A DNA stretch of 64,000 nt from Moraxella osloensis (GCF_001553955.1 NZ_CP014234.1:372001-436000), one strand, 5' to 3'; shown: positions 44,213 to 54,640, numbered from the stretch's first letter. Notes: generated by a model not told the origin, from the letters alone. Made by a program: numbers and translations.

Positions 44213-45070
44213 ATGCCCAGCAAATCAAATTTTTTATCGAAGGTTTTTGCGGTAGGTATGATTGGCTTTTCAAGCCTCACCCTTTGCTTAACCGGTTGTA
44301 CCACTACCCAACAAGTCACCACGCAGACAGTCACCGCCAGTGACCCCAGTCGTTGGGAAAAAAATCCAGAAGAAATCGCCAGGATTCGCACCGCGATTGC
44401 TGCTGAATATATTCGTGGTGGTAAATTAGACGATGCCAAACGACAGTTAGAAAGTGCCTTAAAGTCTTATCCAAAGTCAGCAGAAGCCAATGATATGATG
44501 GGCGTGTTATTACAGCAAGAAGGCAGCCCGCGCAATATGCAAAAAGCCGAAGCTTATTTTAAAAACGCCATTGCACTCAATCCTGACTTTAGTCAAGCAA
44601 ACAACAATTATGGCGTCTATCTCGCCCAACTCGGTCGTAACCAAGAAGCGATTGCCCAGTTTCAAATTGCGGGTTCTGCCTTGGGGTATGACGGTCGTGC
44701 CAGTGCGTTAGAGAATTTAGGTCGTACAGCGTTAAAGGTCAAAAACAAACCGCTGGCGATACAATCATTTATCAAAGCACTCGATGCCAATCGCCAAAGC
44801 ATCGTCGCCCGTACAGAGCTCATTGATATTTTATTGGCCGATGGCAAATTTTTGGAGGCGCAGGCGCTGTATAATGATTTGGTTAAAATTATTGGTCAAT
44901 CTAACCTTGACCCGCGTACTTTATCGCAAGGGATTAGGCTTGCCAAACTTGCGAACAATCCCTTGGAAACACAAAAATTAGCGCAGCAGCTTTTGGATCG
45001 CTATCCACTTAGCGATGAAGCAAAGCAGATTCGTTCTGGACTTTTAACCCCAACGTCAACTTGGAAATAA
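44213..45070 (+). CDS. pilF: Type IV pilus biogenesis lipoprotein PilF (PilW)
   Basis: PilF/PilW is the outer-membrane lipoprotein pilotin needed to assemble the PilQ secretin of type IV pili. The 285-residue product has a signal with lipobox (LCLTGC) and about six TPR-type helical repeats (AEYIRGGKLDDAKRQLESAL, SQANNNYGVYLAQLGRNQEA). The ATG at 44213 (MPSKSNF) gives a normal signal peptide; the open extension to 44099 is probably untranslated. rodZ starts one base after its stop codon, so the two are tightly coupled. This implies a type IV pilus in the organism, though other pil genes are not in the window. Confidence 0.92.
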   Translation: MPSKSNFLSKVFAVGMIGFSSLTLCLTGCTTTQQVTTQTVTASDPSRWEKNPEEIARIRTAIAAEYIRGGKLDDAKRQLESALKSYPKSAEANDMMGVLLQQEGSPRNMQKAEAYFKNAIALNPDFSQANNNYGVYLAQLGRNQEAIAQFQIAGSALGYDGRASALENLGRTALKVKNKPLAIQSFIKALDANRQSIVARTELIDILLADGKFLEAQALYNDLVKIIGQSNLDPRTLSQGIRLAKLANNPLETQKLAQQLLDRYPLSDEAKQIRSGLLTPTSTWK

Positions 45071-45071
45071 G

Positions 45072-45980
45072 ATGGAAAACAGCAATAACACCGACAATCA
45101 ACAAAACTCTACCCCTGTTCATGACACAACCCAGCTTTTGGGTCAGCGTTTTAAACAAGCTCGTGAGAAAAAAGGCTTATCGATTGACGATGTGGCTGCC
45201 AAAACCTTCATTTTAAAAAGTCATCTTCGGGCGCTTGAAGCCAATGATTTTGAAGCCTTACCACAGCCTACCTTTGCGCGCGGTTTTGCCACGACCTATG
45301 GGCGTTTTTTGGGTTTGGATAAAAATCTGGTCGCGCAAAGTTTTGATGCCCAGTACCCCGCTACCCTCAAACAAAAATATGAGACGGTCATCAATGCCCC
45401 GATGCAGCCGATGGGCACGCTTAATCGTGAAGCGCGTCCCAGTGTGCGCATTAATCCTTTTGTCATTGGTGGGATTTTATTGGTATTGGGGCTGGCGATT
45501 TTTATTTTTAATAAAGTTAGCAAAGCACATAACGACTCGGTTGAACAAGCGCCTGCTAGTGCTGTTGCCAGTATGCCAACCCAAGACCAAGTCAGCGGTG
45601 CGTCGCTTAACAATGCAGGCTCAGCGATTGTGACAAACACAGTCACTGCCAGTGGCTTACCTGCCACCGGATCTGCGATTACCGGTGTCGCGGTGAGTGC
45701 TGATAATGCCAGTGCTACAGCAGCGACAGGACAAGCTGGCGCCAAAGCTTCGCTTGATATTTTTGTGAAAGACACCACCAAAATCACCATTGTCGATGCG
45801 ACCGGCAATACGATTTTAGATGGTGATCAAGCACGCGGTAGTTACCAATTGACAGGTCAAGCGCCGTTTCAAGTCACTATCGACAAAGCCAGCAACGTGA
45901 GCTTGGATTTGAACAAACAACCGATTAAATTAAGCAATTATGCCCAAAACGATAAAGCCAATTTTACGTTAAAACCTTAA
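45072..45980 (+). CDS. rodZ: Cytoskeletal cell-shape protein RodZ
   Basis: RodZ links the MreB cytoskeleton to the cell-wall elongation machinery and controls rod shape. The 302-residue product has an N-terminal helix-turn-helix domain (LGQRFKQAREKKGLSIDDVA), a single membrane helix (FVIGGILLVLGLAIFIF) near residue 140, a Ser/Ala/Thr-rich periplasmic linker and a C-terminal DUF4115 beta domain. Presence of RodZ is consistent with a rod or coccobacillus. GGAAATAAG just before the ATG overlaps the pilF stop. ispG follows after 68 bp. Confidence 0.92.
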   Translation: MENSNNTDNQQNSTPVHDTTQLLGQRFKQAREKKGLSIDDVAAKTFILKSHLRALEANDFEALPQPTFARGFATTYGRFLGLDKNLVAQSFDAQYPATLKQKYETVINAPMQPMGTLNREARPSVRINPFVIGGILLVLGLAIFIFNKVSKAHNDSVEQAPASAVASMPTQDQVSGASLNNAGSAIVTNTVTASGLPATGSAITGVAVSADNASATAATGQAGAKASLDIFVKDTTKITIVDATGNTILDGDQARGSYQLTGQAPFQVTIDKASNVSLDLNKQPIKLSNYAQNDKANFTLKP

Positions 45981-46048
45981 CGGCTTATCACTTTAAAAAT
46001 ACGCTAAACCATTCGTTATAATAGTTATAATAAATAATAGGATCGCCT

Positions 46049-47164
46049 ATGTCAGCGCATAACCCCATCAAACGTAAACTCACCAAAAAAATCTACGTCG
46101 GTAATGTCGCAGTAGGCGGTGACGCCCCCATTAGTGTGCAAAGTATGACCAATACAGATACTTGTGATGTGGCAGCGACAGTTGCACAAATCAATCGCTG
46201 TGTGGATGCCGGTGCTGATCTGATGCGCGTCTCCACGCCAACGATGGAAAGCGTAAAAGCCTTTGCCGAAATCAAAAAACAAGTTTCTGTGCCTCTGGTG
46301 GCAGACGTTCATTTTGATTATAAAATTGCGCTGGCGGTGGCTGATGCGGGCGCAGACTGCTTACGTATCAACCCAGGTAATATCGGCAATGAACAAAAAG
46401 TGCGTGAAGTGATTGCCGCTGCCAAACATCATGGCATCAGTATGCGCATTGGCGTAAACGCGGGGTCACTAGAAAAAGATATCCAAAAAAAATATGGTGA
46501 ACCTACAGGTGAAGCCATGCTTGAGTCGGCGATGCGCCATATTGATATTTTAGATCGTAATAATTTTGACCAATTTAAAATCTCAGTCAAAGCCAGTAAT
46601 GTGTTTTTGACCATGGATGCGTATCGGCTGATTTCTGCACAAGTTGACAACCCCCTGCATTTAGGTGTGACAGAAGCAGGGGTGTACCGCACCGGTACCG
46701 TTAAGTCTGCCATTGCCTTAGGCGGGCTACTGCTAGAAGGCATTGGTGATACCATGCGTATTTCGCTAGCCGCTGAGCCAGAAGAAGAAATTAAAATCGG
46801 TTTTGATATCTTAAAATCACTCGGTATCCGTAGTAATGGGGTGAATTTTATCGCCTGCCCCAGCTGCTCACGCCAAGAGTTTGATGTGATTCGGGTGATG
46901 ATGGACTTAGAAAAACGCCTAGAGGATATCCGTGAACCAATGGATGTATCGGTGATTGGCTGTAAAGTCAATGGTCCAGGGGAAGCCAAAGAATCGGATA
47001 TCGGCGTGGTGGGTGCCAGTCCAAATAGCCTAGTATATAAAAATGGGGAAAAATCACATTTGATTGATACCACCAAGCTTGCTGACGAGATTGAAGCCAT
47101 GGTCCGTCAAAAAGTGGCTGAGCGTGAAGCGCAGCGCGCCAATGAAATTTTACGGGTTAAATAA
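46049..47164 (+). CDS. ispG: 4-hydroxy-3-methylbut-2-en-1-yl diphosphate synthase IspG (GcpE)
   Basis: IspG is the penultimate enzyme of the non-mevalonate isoprenoid pathway and carries a 4Fe-4S cluster. The 371-residue product opens with the family motif [12 protein letters not shown]. It has the cluster cysteines in [13 protein letters not shown] and [24 protein letters not shown] before the ATG supports the start. It lies in the conserved pilF-rodZ-ispG-hisS order. Confidence 0.97.
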   Translation: MSAHNPIKRKLTKKIYVGNVAVGGDAPISVQSMTNTDTCDVAATVAQINRCVDAGADLMRVSTPTMESVKAFAEIKKQVSVPLVADVHFDYKIALAVADAGADCLRINPGNIGNEQKVREVIAAAKHHGISMRIGVNAGSLEKDIQKKYGEPTGEAMLESAMRHIDILDRNNFDQFKISVKASNVFLTMDAYRLISAQVDNPLHLGVTEAGVYRTGTVKSAIALGGLLLEGIGDTMRISLAAEPEEEIKIGFDILKSLGIRSNGVNFIACPSCSRQEFDVIRVMMDLEKRLEDIREPMDVSVIGCKVNGPGEAKESDIGVVGASPNSLVYKNGEKSHLIDTTKLADEIEAMVRQKVAEREAQRANEILRVK

Positions 47165-47211
47165 TTTTTGTGTTGTTTATTTTTTAGTTTGCATTGTTTG
47201 GGAAATTGACC

Positions 47212-48510
47212 ATGTTAAAATCCATTAAAGGTTTTAATGATATCTTACATATTGAGACAGAATCTACGCGCCCATCGAGTGAGTGGCGCCAACTTGAAAG
47301 CAGCCTTATCGATGTGCTCAATCAATTTGGCTTTGAGCAAATTCGCATTCCAATCGTTGAAGAAACCCAGCTATTTGCCCGGGCGATTGGCGATGCCACT
47401 GACATTGTCGAAAAGGAAATGTATAGCTTTTATGACAAATCCAACCCACCCACGGCATTGACGCTACGCCCTGAAGGCACGGCAGGCGCGGTACGTGCCG
47501 TGGTGGAGCATAACTTATTGCGGGGTGACAATCCAAAACTTTGGTACATTGGTCCTATGTTTCGCTATGAGCAACCGCAAAAAGGCCGTTATCGTCAGTT
47601 TCACCAATTAGGGGTTGAGAGTTTTGGCAGTGAATTAGCGGATGCCGATGCTGAGCTCATTATCATGACCTACCAAATGTGGCAAAAATTGGGCATTTTA
47701 GACGTGGTTCAACTTGAGATTAATAGCTTGGGTGAGATAGACGAACGGTTGGCGTATCGCCAAGCCTTGGTGGATTTTTTAACCGATAAAAAATCTCAAT
47801 TGGATGAAGATAGTCAGCGCCGCTTAACCACCAACCCACTGCGTATTTTGGATAGTAAAGATAAAAATACTCAACAAATTTTAGAGAATGCCCCAAAGCT
47901 TGCTGACTTTTTGGGGGCAGCAAGCCAGCAACATTTTGAAGCCTTGCAACACTATCTTAAAGCGGTCGGCATCAATTTTGTGATTAACCCAAAACTGGTA
48001 CGCGGTTTAGATTATTACAATAAAACCGTATTTGAATGGACGACTGACCAGCTAGGTAGCCAAGCGACGGTATGTGCTGGGGGTCGTTATGATGGGCTTA
48101 TCGGACAAATCAAATCCATTGGCAGTGATAAACCAGCCGCTTCCGAACCGGCAGTAGGTTTTGCCATGGGACTTGAGCGTTTGTTGTTACTCATGCAAAA
48201 GGTGCATCCATTTGAGACAACACCTGCCTGTGATGTATTTGTGGTCGCCCATCCTGATGTTTTCACCGATGCCATCAAATTTGCCCATGAGCTACGTACG
48301 CGACGTTCAAATCTTCGCGTAAAAATGGCGAGTGCCACGAGTTTAAAAGCGCAAATGAAGAAAGCCGACAAATCGGGTGCGCAATTGTCAGTGATCATCG
48401 CACAAGATGAAGTCGCCAATCAGCAAATTACCATCAAAAAAATGGCAACCGGTGACCAAATTACGGTCGCAAGTGACACGCTCTTTAGTGAAAATCCAGA
48501 TTTTATTTAA
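47212..48510 (+). CDS. hisS: Histidine-tRNA ligase HisS
   Basis: HisS is a class II aminoacyl-tRNA synthetase. The 432-residue product has motif 2 ([20 protein letters not shown]), the His-binding signatures [15 protein letters not shown] and [11 protein letters not shown], and motif 3 ([12 protein letters not shown]). The C-terminal anticodon-binding domain follows. The ATG at 47212 ([10 protein letters not shown]) is the usual family start; the frame opens six codons earlier. Confidence 0.97.
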   Translation: MLKSIKGFNDILHIETESTRPSSEWRQLESSLIDVLNQFGFEQIRIPIVEETQLFARAIGDATDIVEKEMYSFYDKSNPPTALTLRPEGTAGAVRAVVEHNLLRGDNPKLWYIGPMFRYEQPQKGRYRQFHQLGVESFGSELADADAELIIMTYQMWQKLGILDVVQLEINSLGEIDERLAYRQALVDFLTDKKSQLDEDSQRRLTTNPLRILDSKDKNTQQILENAPKLADFLGAASQQHFEALQHYLKAVGINFVINPKLVRGLDYYNKTVFEWTTDQLGSQATVCAGGRYDGLIGQIKSIGSDKPAASEPAVGFAMGLERLLLLMQKVHPFETTPACDVFVVAHPDVFTDAIKFAHELRTRRSNLRVKMASATSLKAQMKKADKSGAQLSVIIAQDEVANQQITIKKMATGDQITVASDTLFSENPDFI

Positions 48511-48575
48511 TCTATCTGATTGAGCCAAATTTGATGGGTAACTTATATCATTAATTTTTTGAAAGGCTTTATGTA

Positions 48576-49415
48576 ATGGTTAAAGACGTACAACCTAAGC
48601 TAGTGAATGATGAACAGCAATCCTTAAGCGCGCTTAAACAATATGGTGGCTATATTGTATCCGCCATTATATTGGTATTAGCGGGTTATTTTGGCTGGAC
48701 TTACTGGCAAAAGCATGGTGGTAATATAGATAGCGCCGCGGCGAACGATTTTACCAAAATTCAAAGCGACCAAAACAACATTGAGACCCTAACCACCCAA
48801 GCTGCCACCGATACTAAAGCACAAGCGCAACTGGCTACGGCGCAAACCAATTTGGGCAAAGACTTGGGCGAATTTTTGGCTAACCATGATAATTCGGTTT
48901 ATACATGGCAAGCCTTGATGCTGCAAGCCAAACAACAAACCGATCAAAATGATCTAAAAGCGGCGGCGGCAACGCTACAAAAAGCGGCTCAGTTAACACT
49001 TAACGATGATGGGCTAAAAGCCATTGCCATTTTGCGCCAAGCACAAGTGCTATTGTCAGACAATCAAGCCGATGCGGCACAAAAACGCTTACAAAGCCCC
49101 TTACCCGCTGCCTTTGAAGCCAGTAAACTTGAGATTTTGGGGGACATTGCCAACCAACAAGGTGATAAAAAAGCCGCCATTAATCATTATCAAAAGGCTT
49201 GGCAATTGATTGAACAACGTAATCAAAACAACCCAAACCCACAAGACCGTGCCTTGCTGCGTATCAAAATGGAAAGCCTAGGCTTAAGCGTCAAACAACC
49301 TGATTTAACAGGCGGCGTACTCGCTAAACCTATCCAAGCACCTACCCAAGCTGAAAATACTGCCCCTGCTGCAGCAATCGCCTCTGCGCCTGCTATTGCC
49401 TCAAGCATAAAATAG
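48576..49415 (+). CDS. yfgM: YfgM family SecYEG-ancillary membrane protein
   Basis: YfgM is a single-span inner-membrane protein with a periplasmic TPR-like domain, linked to the SecYEG translocon and periplasmic chaperones. The N-terminus has a membrane helix (YIVSAIILVLAGYFGWTYW) near residue 30. The helical repeats include DLKAAAATLQKAAQLTLNDD and KLEILGDIANQQGDKKAAIN. The Ala/Pro-rich C-terminal tail of about 40 residues is an extra. Its position between hisS and bamB matches the conserved order. Confidence 0.9.
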   Translation: MVKDVQPKLVNDEQQSLSALKQYGGYIVSAIILVLAGYFGWTYWQKHGGNIDSAAANDFTKIQSDQNNIETLTTQAATDTKAQAQLATAQTNLGKDLGEFLANHDNSVYTWQALMLQAKQQTDQNDLKAAAATLQKAAQLTLNDDGLKAIAILRQAQVLLSDNQADAAQKRLQSPLPAAFEASKLEILGDIANQQGDKKAAINHYQKAWQLIEQRNQNNPNPQDRALLRIKMESLGLSVKQPDLTGGVLAKPIQAPTQAENTAPAAAIASAPAIASSIK

Positions 49416-49487
49416 GTGCAAAATCTTAACCTGACAAAACTTTTAAATGACAACATTTAGACTTCACCATACGTTGCGAGATAAACA

Positions 49488-50738
49488 ATGACTACCATAA
49501 CAACAAAATCGACACCGTTATCAACAAAATTATCGACAAACTTAATGAAACCTGCCGTATTTGTAACCGCCTTGGTGGTAGCGATGACCCTGACAGGTTG
49601 TGATAAGTTTAAAAAATCTGACAATGTCCATAAACCTGCCGCACTTGTGAAACTCGCTAGCAGTCAAAATGTGATTTCCCCGCTGTTTAGTCAAGGCAGT
49701 AACACAAAAGTTAGCCAACGCTTTGGCAGTTTGCGCAATAAAACCACCATCAGCCAACAACCTACCGCGTTTCGCGTGGCATATGACAACAATGGCTATG
49801 TGAATGCGTTAGCAGACGGTAGCGTGCAAGCGTTTGATGGGCAAGGCAAAGTGCTGTGGAGTATCAAGCTCAAACAAGGCCTAATGTCAGGGGTGGCGCT
49901 AGATGAACAATCTCGCGTAGCCGTGGTTAGTGACAGCAAAGGGGTCATCATTGCGTTAGACAGAATGACTGGCAAAGTTATTTGGCAAACGCCTTTAGAC
50001 ACCGTAACCCTATCCCCTGCCTTAATCAGCCAAAACCGTGTGATTACCCTTGGCAATGATGGTAAAATTAGTGCACTGTCGCTAGAGTCTGGCGCGCCTA
50101 TTTGGACTTTTAACACCCAAAATCCAAATTTAAGCATTCGCGGTAGTGCCACGCCGATTTTATTCAATCGCAATACAGTGCTGGTTTCGACAGCCGATGG
50201 TCGTATCCATGCCTTAAACATCGATAATGGCGTACCCATTTGGTCAAAACGTTTTGGCATCAGCACAGGCAGTAGCGATATCGAAAAAATTTCTGATATT
50301 GACGCCACGCCCGTATTAGATGGCAATATGTTGTACGTGGTGTCCTACAGCGGTCAGTTAGTCGCTGCCGATATGGCTTCACAGCAGCTAAGTTTTGTCA
50401 AGGAGTTGGCGAGCCTAAAATCAGTCGGCACAGATGATAGCCAAGTTTACGCCACTTCGCTTGATGGCGAGTTGGTGGCGATGGATAAAATGACCGGCAC
50501 GGTTAATTGGCAAACCGATAATTTGTCTTATCGTGGTTTGAGTAACGCGGTGAGTATCGGCAACTATGTGGTGGTTGGTGATGCTATGGGTTATTTGCAT
50601 GTATATGACCGCGCGTCAGGGGCACTGGTTGACAGAAAACAAGCCAAATCCGACGTGGCGGTATTACAGTTTATCAATAACCGTTTGATTGCCCAAAGCG
50701 CAAATGGCGCATTTAGTGTTTGGCAAGTAAATCGTTAA
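49488..50738 (+). CDS. bamB: Outer-membrane assembly lipoprotein BamB
   Basis: BamB is a beta-propeller lipoprotein of the BAM complex, which inserts outer-membrane proteins. The 416-residue product has a signal with lipobox (MTLTGC) and repeated PQQ-type blades (GQGKVLWSIKLKQG, MTGKVIWQTPLDT, LESGAPIWTFNT, NGVPIWSKRFG, MTGTVNWQT). An in-frame ATG at 49545 would give a more typical short signal peptide but has no ribosome site. A weak hairpin follows the stop before der. Confidence 0.93.
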   Translation: MTTITTKSTPLSTKLSTNLMKPAVFVTALVVAMTLTGCDKFKKSDNVHKPAALVKLASSQNVISPLFSQGSNTKVSQRFGSLRNKTTISQQPTAFRVAYDNNGYVNALADGSVQAFDGQGKVLWSIKLKQGLMSGVALDEQSRVAVVSDSKGVIIALDRMTGKVIWQTPLDTVTLSPALISQNRVITLGNDGKISALSLESGAPIWTFNTQNPNLSIRGSATPILFNRNTVLVSTADGRIHALNIDNGVPIWSKRFGISTGSSDIEKISDIDATPVLDGNMLYVVSYSGQLVAADMASQQLSFVKELASLKSVGTDDSQVYATSLDGELVAMDKMTGTVNWQTDNLSYRGLSNAVSIGNYVVVGDAMGYLHVYDRASGALVDRKQAKSDVAVLQFINNRLIAQSANGAFSVWQVNR

Positions 50739-50818
50739 TTGTTAAACTGTTGACGCATTTGGCAGTTTTGGCGAGTGGATGAGCAGCCCATACTGATAAA
50801 AGTGTGAGTTTAAATGGC

Positions 50819-50849
50819 AACCCAGCATTGCAGCGCGATGTTGGGTTTG
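50819..50849 (+). terminator. Possible terminator between bamB and der
   Basis: Imperfect stem AACCCA-GCAT/ATG-TTGGGTT ending in TTGTT. The stem is long but has mismatches and a poor T-run. Confidence 0.4.
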
Positions 50850-50878
50850 TTAAGTTATAGAAATAATGAATTTTTCAA

Positions 50879-50926
50879 GCTTGTTTAAAATCTTGCTTGT
50901 TGAAAATTTTGCTTGTTTAAAATTTT
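50879..50926 (+). repeat. Three 16-bp tandem repeats ahead of der
   Basis: Units GCTTGTTTAAAATCTT, GCTTGTTGAAAATTTT and GCTTGTTTAAAATTTT run head to tail and end 13 bp before the der ATG. They lie in the 5' untranslated or promoter region; TTGTTT and AAAATT stretches could resemble promoter elements. Confidence 0.85.
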
Positions 50927-50939
50927 GGAAATTAAATTT

Positions 50940-52343
50940 ATGAAACCAGTTGTTGCCTTGATTGGCCGTCCGAACGTTGGCAAGTCCACCCTATTTAATC
51001 AGTTGACCCGCAGTCGTCAAGCCTTGGTTGCTGATTTGGCAGGTCTGACCCGCGACCGTCAATATGGCGATGCAACCTTTGAAGAAAAATCCTTTATCGT
51101 CATCGATACCGGTGGTATTGGTGAAGTGGATGAAGGTGACGGCACCATTGATGATTATATGTCGCACCAATCGCATACCGCTATCCATGAAGCCGATATC
51201 ATTGTATTTGTGGTTGATGGGCGCGCAGGTATCACAGGCGCCGACGAAGTCATTGCCAAACAGCTTCACACCCTTGGCAAGCCCGTGTTTTTAGCCGCCA
51301 ATAAAATGGATGGCGTCCATGAAGCGGCGATTCATGAATTTTATGCGTTAGGTTTTGGTGAGCCATTTCCCATGGCAGCCAGTCACGGACGTGGGGTGGG
51401 CAATTTATTAGAAGCCGTCACTGCCAATATGCCCACCGATGACCAAGAAGAACAAGCACCTGATGGCTTACGTATCGCGATTATTGGCAGACCCAACGTC
51501 GGCAAATCTACCCTTGTCAATCGCTTGCTCGGTGAAGAACGCGTGGTGGTTTTTGATATGCCAGGTACCACGCGCGATAGTATCTATATACCCTACGAGC
51601 GTGACAACAGACATTATGTGTTGATTGATACTGCGGGCGTGCGTCGCCGTGGACGTATTGATGAAAAAGTTGAAAAATTTTCTGTGGTAAAAACCTTGCA
51701 AGCCATCAAAGATGCCAATGTAGTCATCGTGGTCATTGATGCCCAAGAAGGCATTACCGATCAGGATTTAAACTTATTAGGCTATGCCTTAGAAGCAGGT
51801 CGCGCGATGGTACTTGCCATCAATAAATGGGACGGGCTGGACCAAGACCAAAAGAATTTTGTCAAAATTGAAATGGATCGACGTTTTAACTTTATCCCTT
51901 ATGTAAAAGTGCATTTAATCTCGGCGCTTCATGGGACGGGCGTTGGTAATCTTTATCCATCGATTCACCGTGCCTATGATGCGGCAATGTTTGATATTTC
52001 CACCAGTCGCTTGACCCAAATTCTGCAAGATGCGGTCACTGCACACCAGCCGCCTATGGTAGGCGGACGACGCATTAAACTGCGTTTTGCGCATTTGGGC
52101 GGTCATAATCCACCGATTATTGTGATTCATGGCAATCAGACCAGCCAAGTGCCAAACAGTTATCGTCGCTACCTAGAAAACGAATTTCGCAAAGTATTTA
52201 AGCTTGAAGGCACCCCGATTCGGGTCGAGTTTAAACAAAACGCCAACCCTTACGCAGGTCGCACCAATACCATGACGGATGCGCAAAAAGAACGTAAGCG
52301 TCGAGAAGTGCAAAAATTCAAAAAGCGCGGCAAAAAACGTTGA
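50940..52343 (+). CDS. der: Ribosome-assembly GTPase Der (EngA)
   Basis: Der is a double GTPase needed for 50S ribosome assembly. The 467-residue product has two G domains, each with a P-loop ([14 protein letters not shown] near residue 8 and [14 protein letters not shown]), a DTGG or DTAG motif and an NKMD or NKWD motif. A C-terminal KH-like domain ends in a basic tail ([18 protein letters not shown]). The start [12 protein letters not shown] is the family start. It closes the conserved bamB-der pair. The ribosome site is weak (GGAAATTAAATTT) and directly preceded by tandem repeats. Confidence 0.97.
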   Translation: MKPVVALIGRPNVGKSTLFNQLTRSRQALVADLAGLTRDRQYGDATFEEKSFIVIDTGGIGEVDEGDGTIDDYMSHQSHTAIHEADIIVFVVDGRAGITGADEVIAKQLHTLGKPVFLAANKMDGVHEAAIHEFYALGFGEPFPMAASHGRGVGNLLEAVTANMPTDDQEEQAPDGLRIAIIGRPNVGKSTLVNRLLGEERVVVFDMPGTTRDSIYIPYERDNRHYVLIDTAGVRRRGRIDEKVEKFSVVKTLQAIKDANVVIVVIDAQEGITDQDLNLLGYALEAGRAMVLAINKWDGLDQDQKNFVKIEMDRRFNFIPYVKVHLISALHGTGVGNLYPSIHRAYDAAMFDISTSRLTQILQDAVTAHQPPMVGGRRIKLRFAHLGGHNPPIIVIHGNQTSQVPNSYRRYLENEFRKVFKLEGTPIRVEFKQNANPYAGRTNTMTDAQKERKRREVQKFKKRGKKR

Positions 52344-52347
52344 GGTG

Positions 52348-52627
52348 ATGTTAATTGGCGTTTTAAGGGATGAGTGCATGGTACAGAAGACTTTAGATTA
52401 TCTCACGAAATATTGATTATCAAGCGATATTAGACTTTGTCAGCAAATTTCGTGAGCGTGAACAGGACGGCAGGGTCACCATTATCTGCGTTTATGACAG
52501 CAAAGCGTTAAATCCGCATACCATTGAACTGCTAAAAATAGCGGGGGTGGATTATTTTGTAAAAAAAGAAGTAATAGACGATACACCCGATCAATATATT
52601 AAAGAGCTGTCCCATATTTTGAGTTAA
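52348..52627 (+). pseudogene. Frameshifted small gene behind der
   Basis: From ATG 52348 (or 52378, which has AGGG nine bases upstream) the frame reads VQKTLDYLTKY and stops. Another frame continues with DYQAILDFVSKFREREQDGR and ends IKELSHILS before TAA at 52627. Removing one T from TATTGATT restores a single protein of about 93 residues. The continuous protein-like composition across both halves indicates a real gene broken by one base, or a sequencing error. The product, with TIICVYDSKALNPHTIELLK, is not recognised. A strong terminator follows. Confidence 0.6.
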
Positions 52628-52638
52628 AATTTGAGTTA

Positions 52639-52673
52639 AAAAAAACCCTTCGTTTCATGTGAAGGGTTTTTTT
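52639..52673. terminator. Bidirectional terminator
   Basis: Stem AAAAACCCTTC/GAAGGGTTTTT between the frameshifted gene and the convergent carboxypeptidase gene. Confidence 0.85.
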
Positions 52674-52695
52674 CTTTGTGATTTTTCTTTGTAAT

Positions 52696-53874
52696 TTAGA
52701 ATAAACCTTTAAAAAACACTACGATGTGTTGCCACATACGTTTAAAAATTCCAGCTTCTTGAACTTGGGTTTCAGCGACCAGTGGCACAGATGCCACAGG
52801 TTTACCATTGAGCATAGCAACCAGCTTACCCACTTCTTGCCCCTGCGCTAACGGCGCTTTGACATCGGCTGGCAAATTGACCACGGTACTGATTTTTTCT
52901 TGATCTAGCTTTGGCACTAGTACTTGTAAATTGCCTTTGCTGACGACGTTGACTTTATCGACAGCACCGAAGTTGACTGGCACGCTGCCGTAGTTTTTTT
53001 GTGCTGGGGCGGCAATTTTAGTGGCAAAATTACTAAACCCCCAGTTGAGTAAGTTACGCGATTGGTCTGCGCGCTCTTGCACGCTTTTAGTACCCATAAT
53101 CACTGAAATCAGGCGCATATCACCGCGTTTACTCGACGCTACTAGACAGTAACCTGCTTCGTCGGTATGCCCTGTCTTTAGACCGTCTACCGTTGGATCG
53201 GTGAACAATAACGCATTGCGGTTGCCTTGGGTGATGCCGTTATAAGTAAATTGTTTTTGGCTATAGAGGGGATAATACTTTTTGCTGTTCTTGATAATCG
53301 CTTGGGCAAGTTTCGCCAAATCTTCGGCAGACGCTTGATGGCCTTCTTGTGGCATACCGGTCGCATTCATAAAATGAGTATGGGTCATGCCAATTTTTTT
53401 GGCTTCTTCATTCATCAAATCGGCAAACGTGGTTTCGCTACCGCCAATGTGCTGTGCCATCGCTTTTGACGCATCATTACCCGATTGGATAATAATACCT
53501 TTTAACATATCAATCACAGGGGCGGTTGTATTGACAGGCACATACATACAAGACTCTTTACTTGAGCCTTTACACCAAGCTTCAGGAGTCATCAGGACGG
53601 GTTCGTTTTCCTTTAATGCCCCTGATAGCAGCCGCTGCTCAATGATGTAACTGGTCATCATTTTGGTCAATGACGCAGGTGGGAACGGCTGAGCGGCATT
53701 TTTTTGAGCCAATACCGTACCCGTATCATAATCAATTAGGATAAAAGCAGAATTGTCTAGTTCAGGCTGTTGTATGGCGGCATTTGCCTGCACAGTTGTG
53801 GCAAAAAAACTGGCGGCGACAAAAGTGCCGACCATCAGGCGTTGGGTGTATTGCGGTATTACGATTGCTTTCAT
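52696..53874 (-). CDS. dacC: D-alanyl-D-alanine carboxypeptidase (PBP5/6 type)
   Basis: This low-molecular-mass penicillin-binding protein trims the terminal D-Ala from peptidoglycan pentapeptides. The 392-residue product has a signal peptide (cleavage near VQANA), the active-site serine in PPASLTKMMTSY, the SGN motif in IIQSGNDASKAMA and the KTG motif in VDGLKTGHTDEAGY. A C-terminal domain and an amphipathic tail (IFKRMWQHIVVFFKGLF) anchor it to the membrane. The symbol is by family similarity; dacA and dacC are not distinguishable by eye. I chose the ATG at 53874 rather than the GTG nine bases upstream. Confidence 0.93.
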   Translation of the reverse strand: MKAIVIPQYTQRLMVGTFVAASFFATTVQANAAIQQPELDNSAFILIDYDTGTVLAQKNAAQPFPPASLTKMMTSYIIEQRLLSGALKENEPVLMTPEAWCKGSSKESCMYVPVNTTAPVIDMLKGIIIQSGNDASKAMAQHIGGSETTFADLMNEEAKKIGMTHTHFMNATGMPQEGHQASAEDLAKLAQAIIKNSKKYYPLYSQKQFTYNGITQGNRNALLFTDPTVDGLKTGHTDEAGYCLVASSKRGDMRLISVIMGTKSVQERADQSRNLLNWGFSNFATKIAAPAQKNYGSVPVNFGAVDKVNVVSKGNLQVLVPKLDQEKISTVVNLPADVKAPLAQGQEVGKLVAMLNGKPVASVPLVAETQVQEAGIFKRMWQHIVVFFKGLF

Positions 53875-54004
53875 CTCACTCACTCTTGGCTCAAATCAAA
53901 TGCGACCTGTTTGCTTGGACGCTTGGTAAAACAAATTGCCTATATTAGCAAAAAAAATCATGATTCAACACTGTATTCGGTCTAAAAATCAACGATTTAT
54001 CATA

Positions 54005-54033
54005 CATAAAACCCCCTAAACCAGTTAGGGGGC
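54005..54033 (-). terminator. Terminator of the 130-aa periplasmic protein gene
   Basis: Stem CCCCCTAA/TTAGGGGG with a five-base loop and a short T-run on the minus strand. Confidence 0.75.
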
Positions 54034-54059
54034 GGATAGCGTAGGTTGACTTATAATTA

Positions 54060-54452
54060 TTATTTACTGTTGGCAAGGTCTTTGCACAGTTCAAGATTTT
54101 CCGCTTTTGGATAACTGAGTGTCCATTGGCGAGTTTCATTCAAAATTTGCTTGTAATCTTGCTGAGAGGATAAGTACTGCACCGCTAAACGAGGATCGCT
54201 GATGGTCGGCATTAATTTTTTTAGCTCGACATTATAAGCGGTGTTAAACCCTGTTTGTTGCGATTTATTAAGCATGGGTGGGCAGATTTCTGACAACACT
54301 TGTAATACCGCCACTTCTTCTTTGGTGGTCGACAATTCTGACATATCGATTGCGATAGTATCGTTATTTTTATCTTCAGCGATACCACTCACGGTGACGC
54401 CCATTAACAGCATGCCTATCATAGCTTGACTGATTTTGCCCAGTTTAATCAT
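54060..54452 (-). CDS. Periplasmic protein of unknown function (130 aa)
   Basis: A signal peptide (QAMIGMLLMGVTVSGIAE) indicates export. The mature protein is mainly helical, with two cysteines (SEICPP and LELCKD) placed near the ends of the mature chain, likely forming one disulfide. AGGA lies eight bases before the ATG and a terminator follows, so it is a real gene. I recall similar short secreted proteins in other Moraxellaceae, but no function is known to me. No adjacent gene suggests a role. Confidence 0.7.
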   Translation of the reverse strand: MIKLGKISQAMIGMLLMGVTVSGIAEDKNNDTIAIDMSELSTTKEEVAVLQVLSEICPPMLNKSQQTGFNTAYNVELKKLMPTISDPRLAVQYLSSQQDYKQILNETRQWTLSYPKAENLELCKDLANSK

Positions 54453-54640
54453 ACGGTGTCCTAACGTTATCTAAGTAAAATACAGCCCATATCATACTAA
54501 ATAATCAAAAAAAATATAGCGAATAATCACGGTATATAGTCAGTATTTTGTGAACGAGTAAATTTTTTTGAAACAGTTTAGCAATATATTGCTATGTAAA
54601 AACTTCGGCATCATCCATGTTACGGCCTAGTTTACACGGT

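Noticed and set aside
52405-52425. Programmed +1 frameshift in the gene behind der
   Set aside because: The junction has no prfB-like element or slippery codon pair, so a simple indel is more likely.
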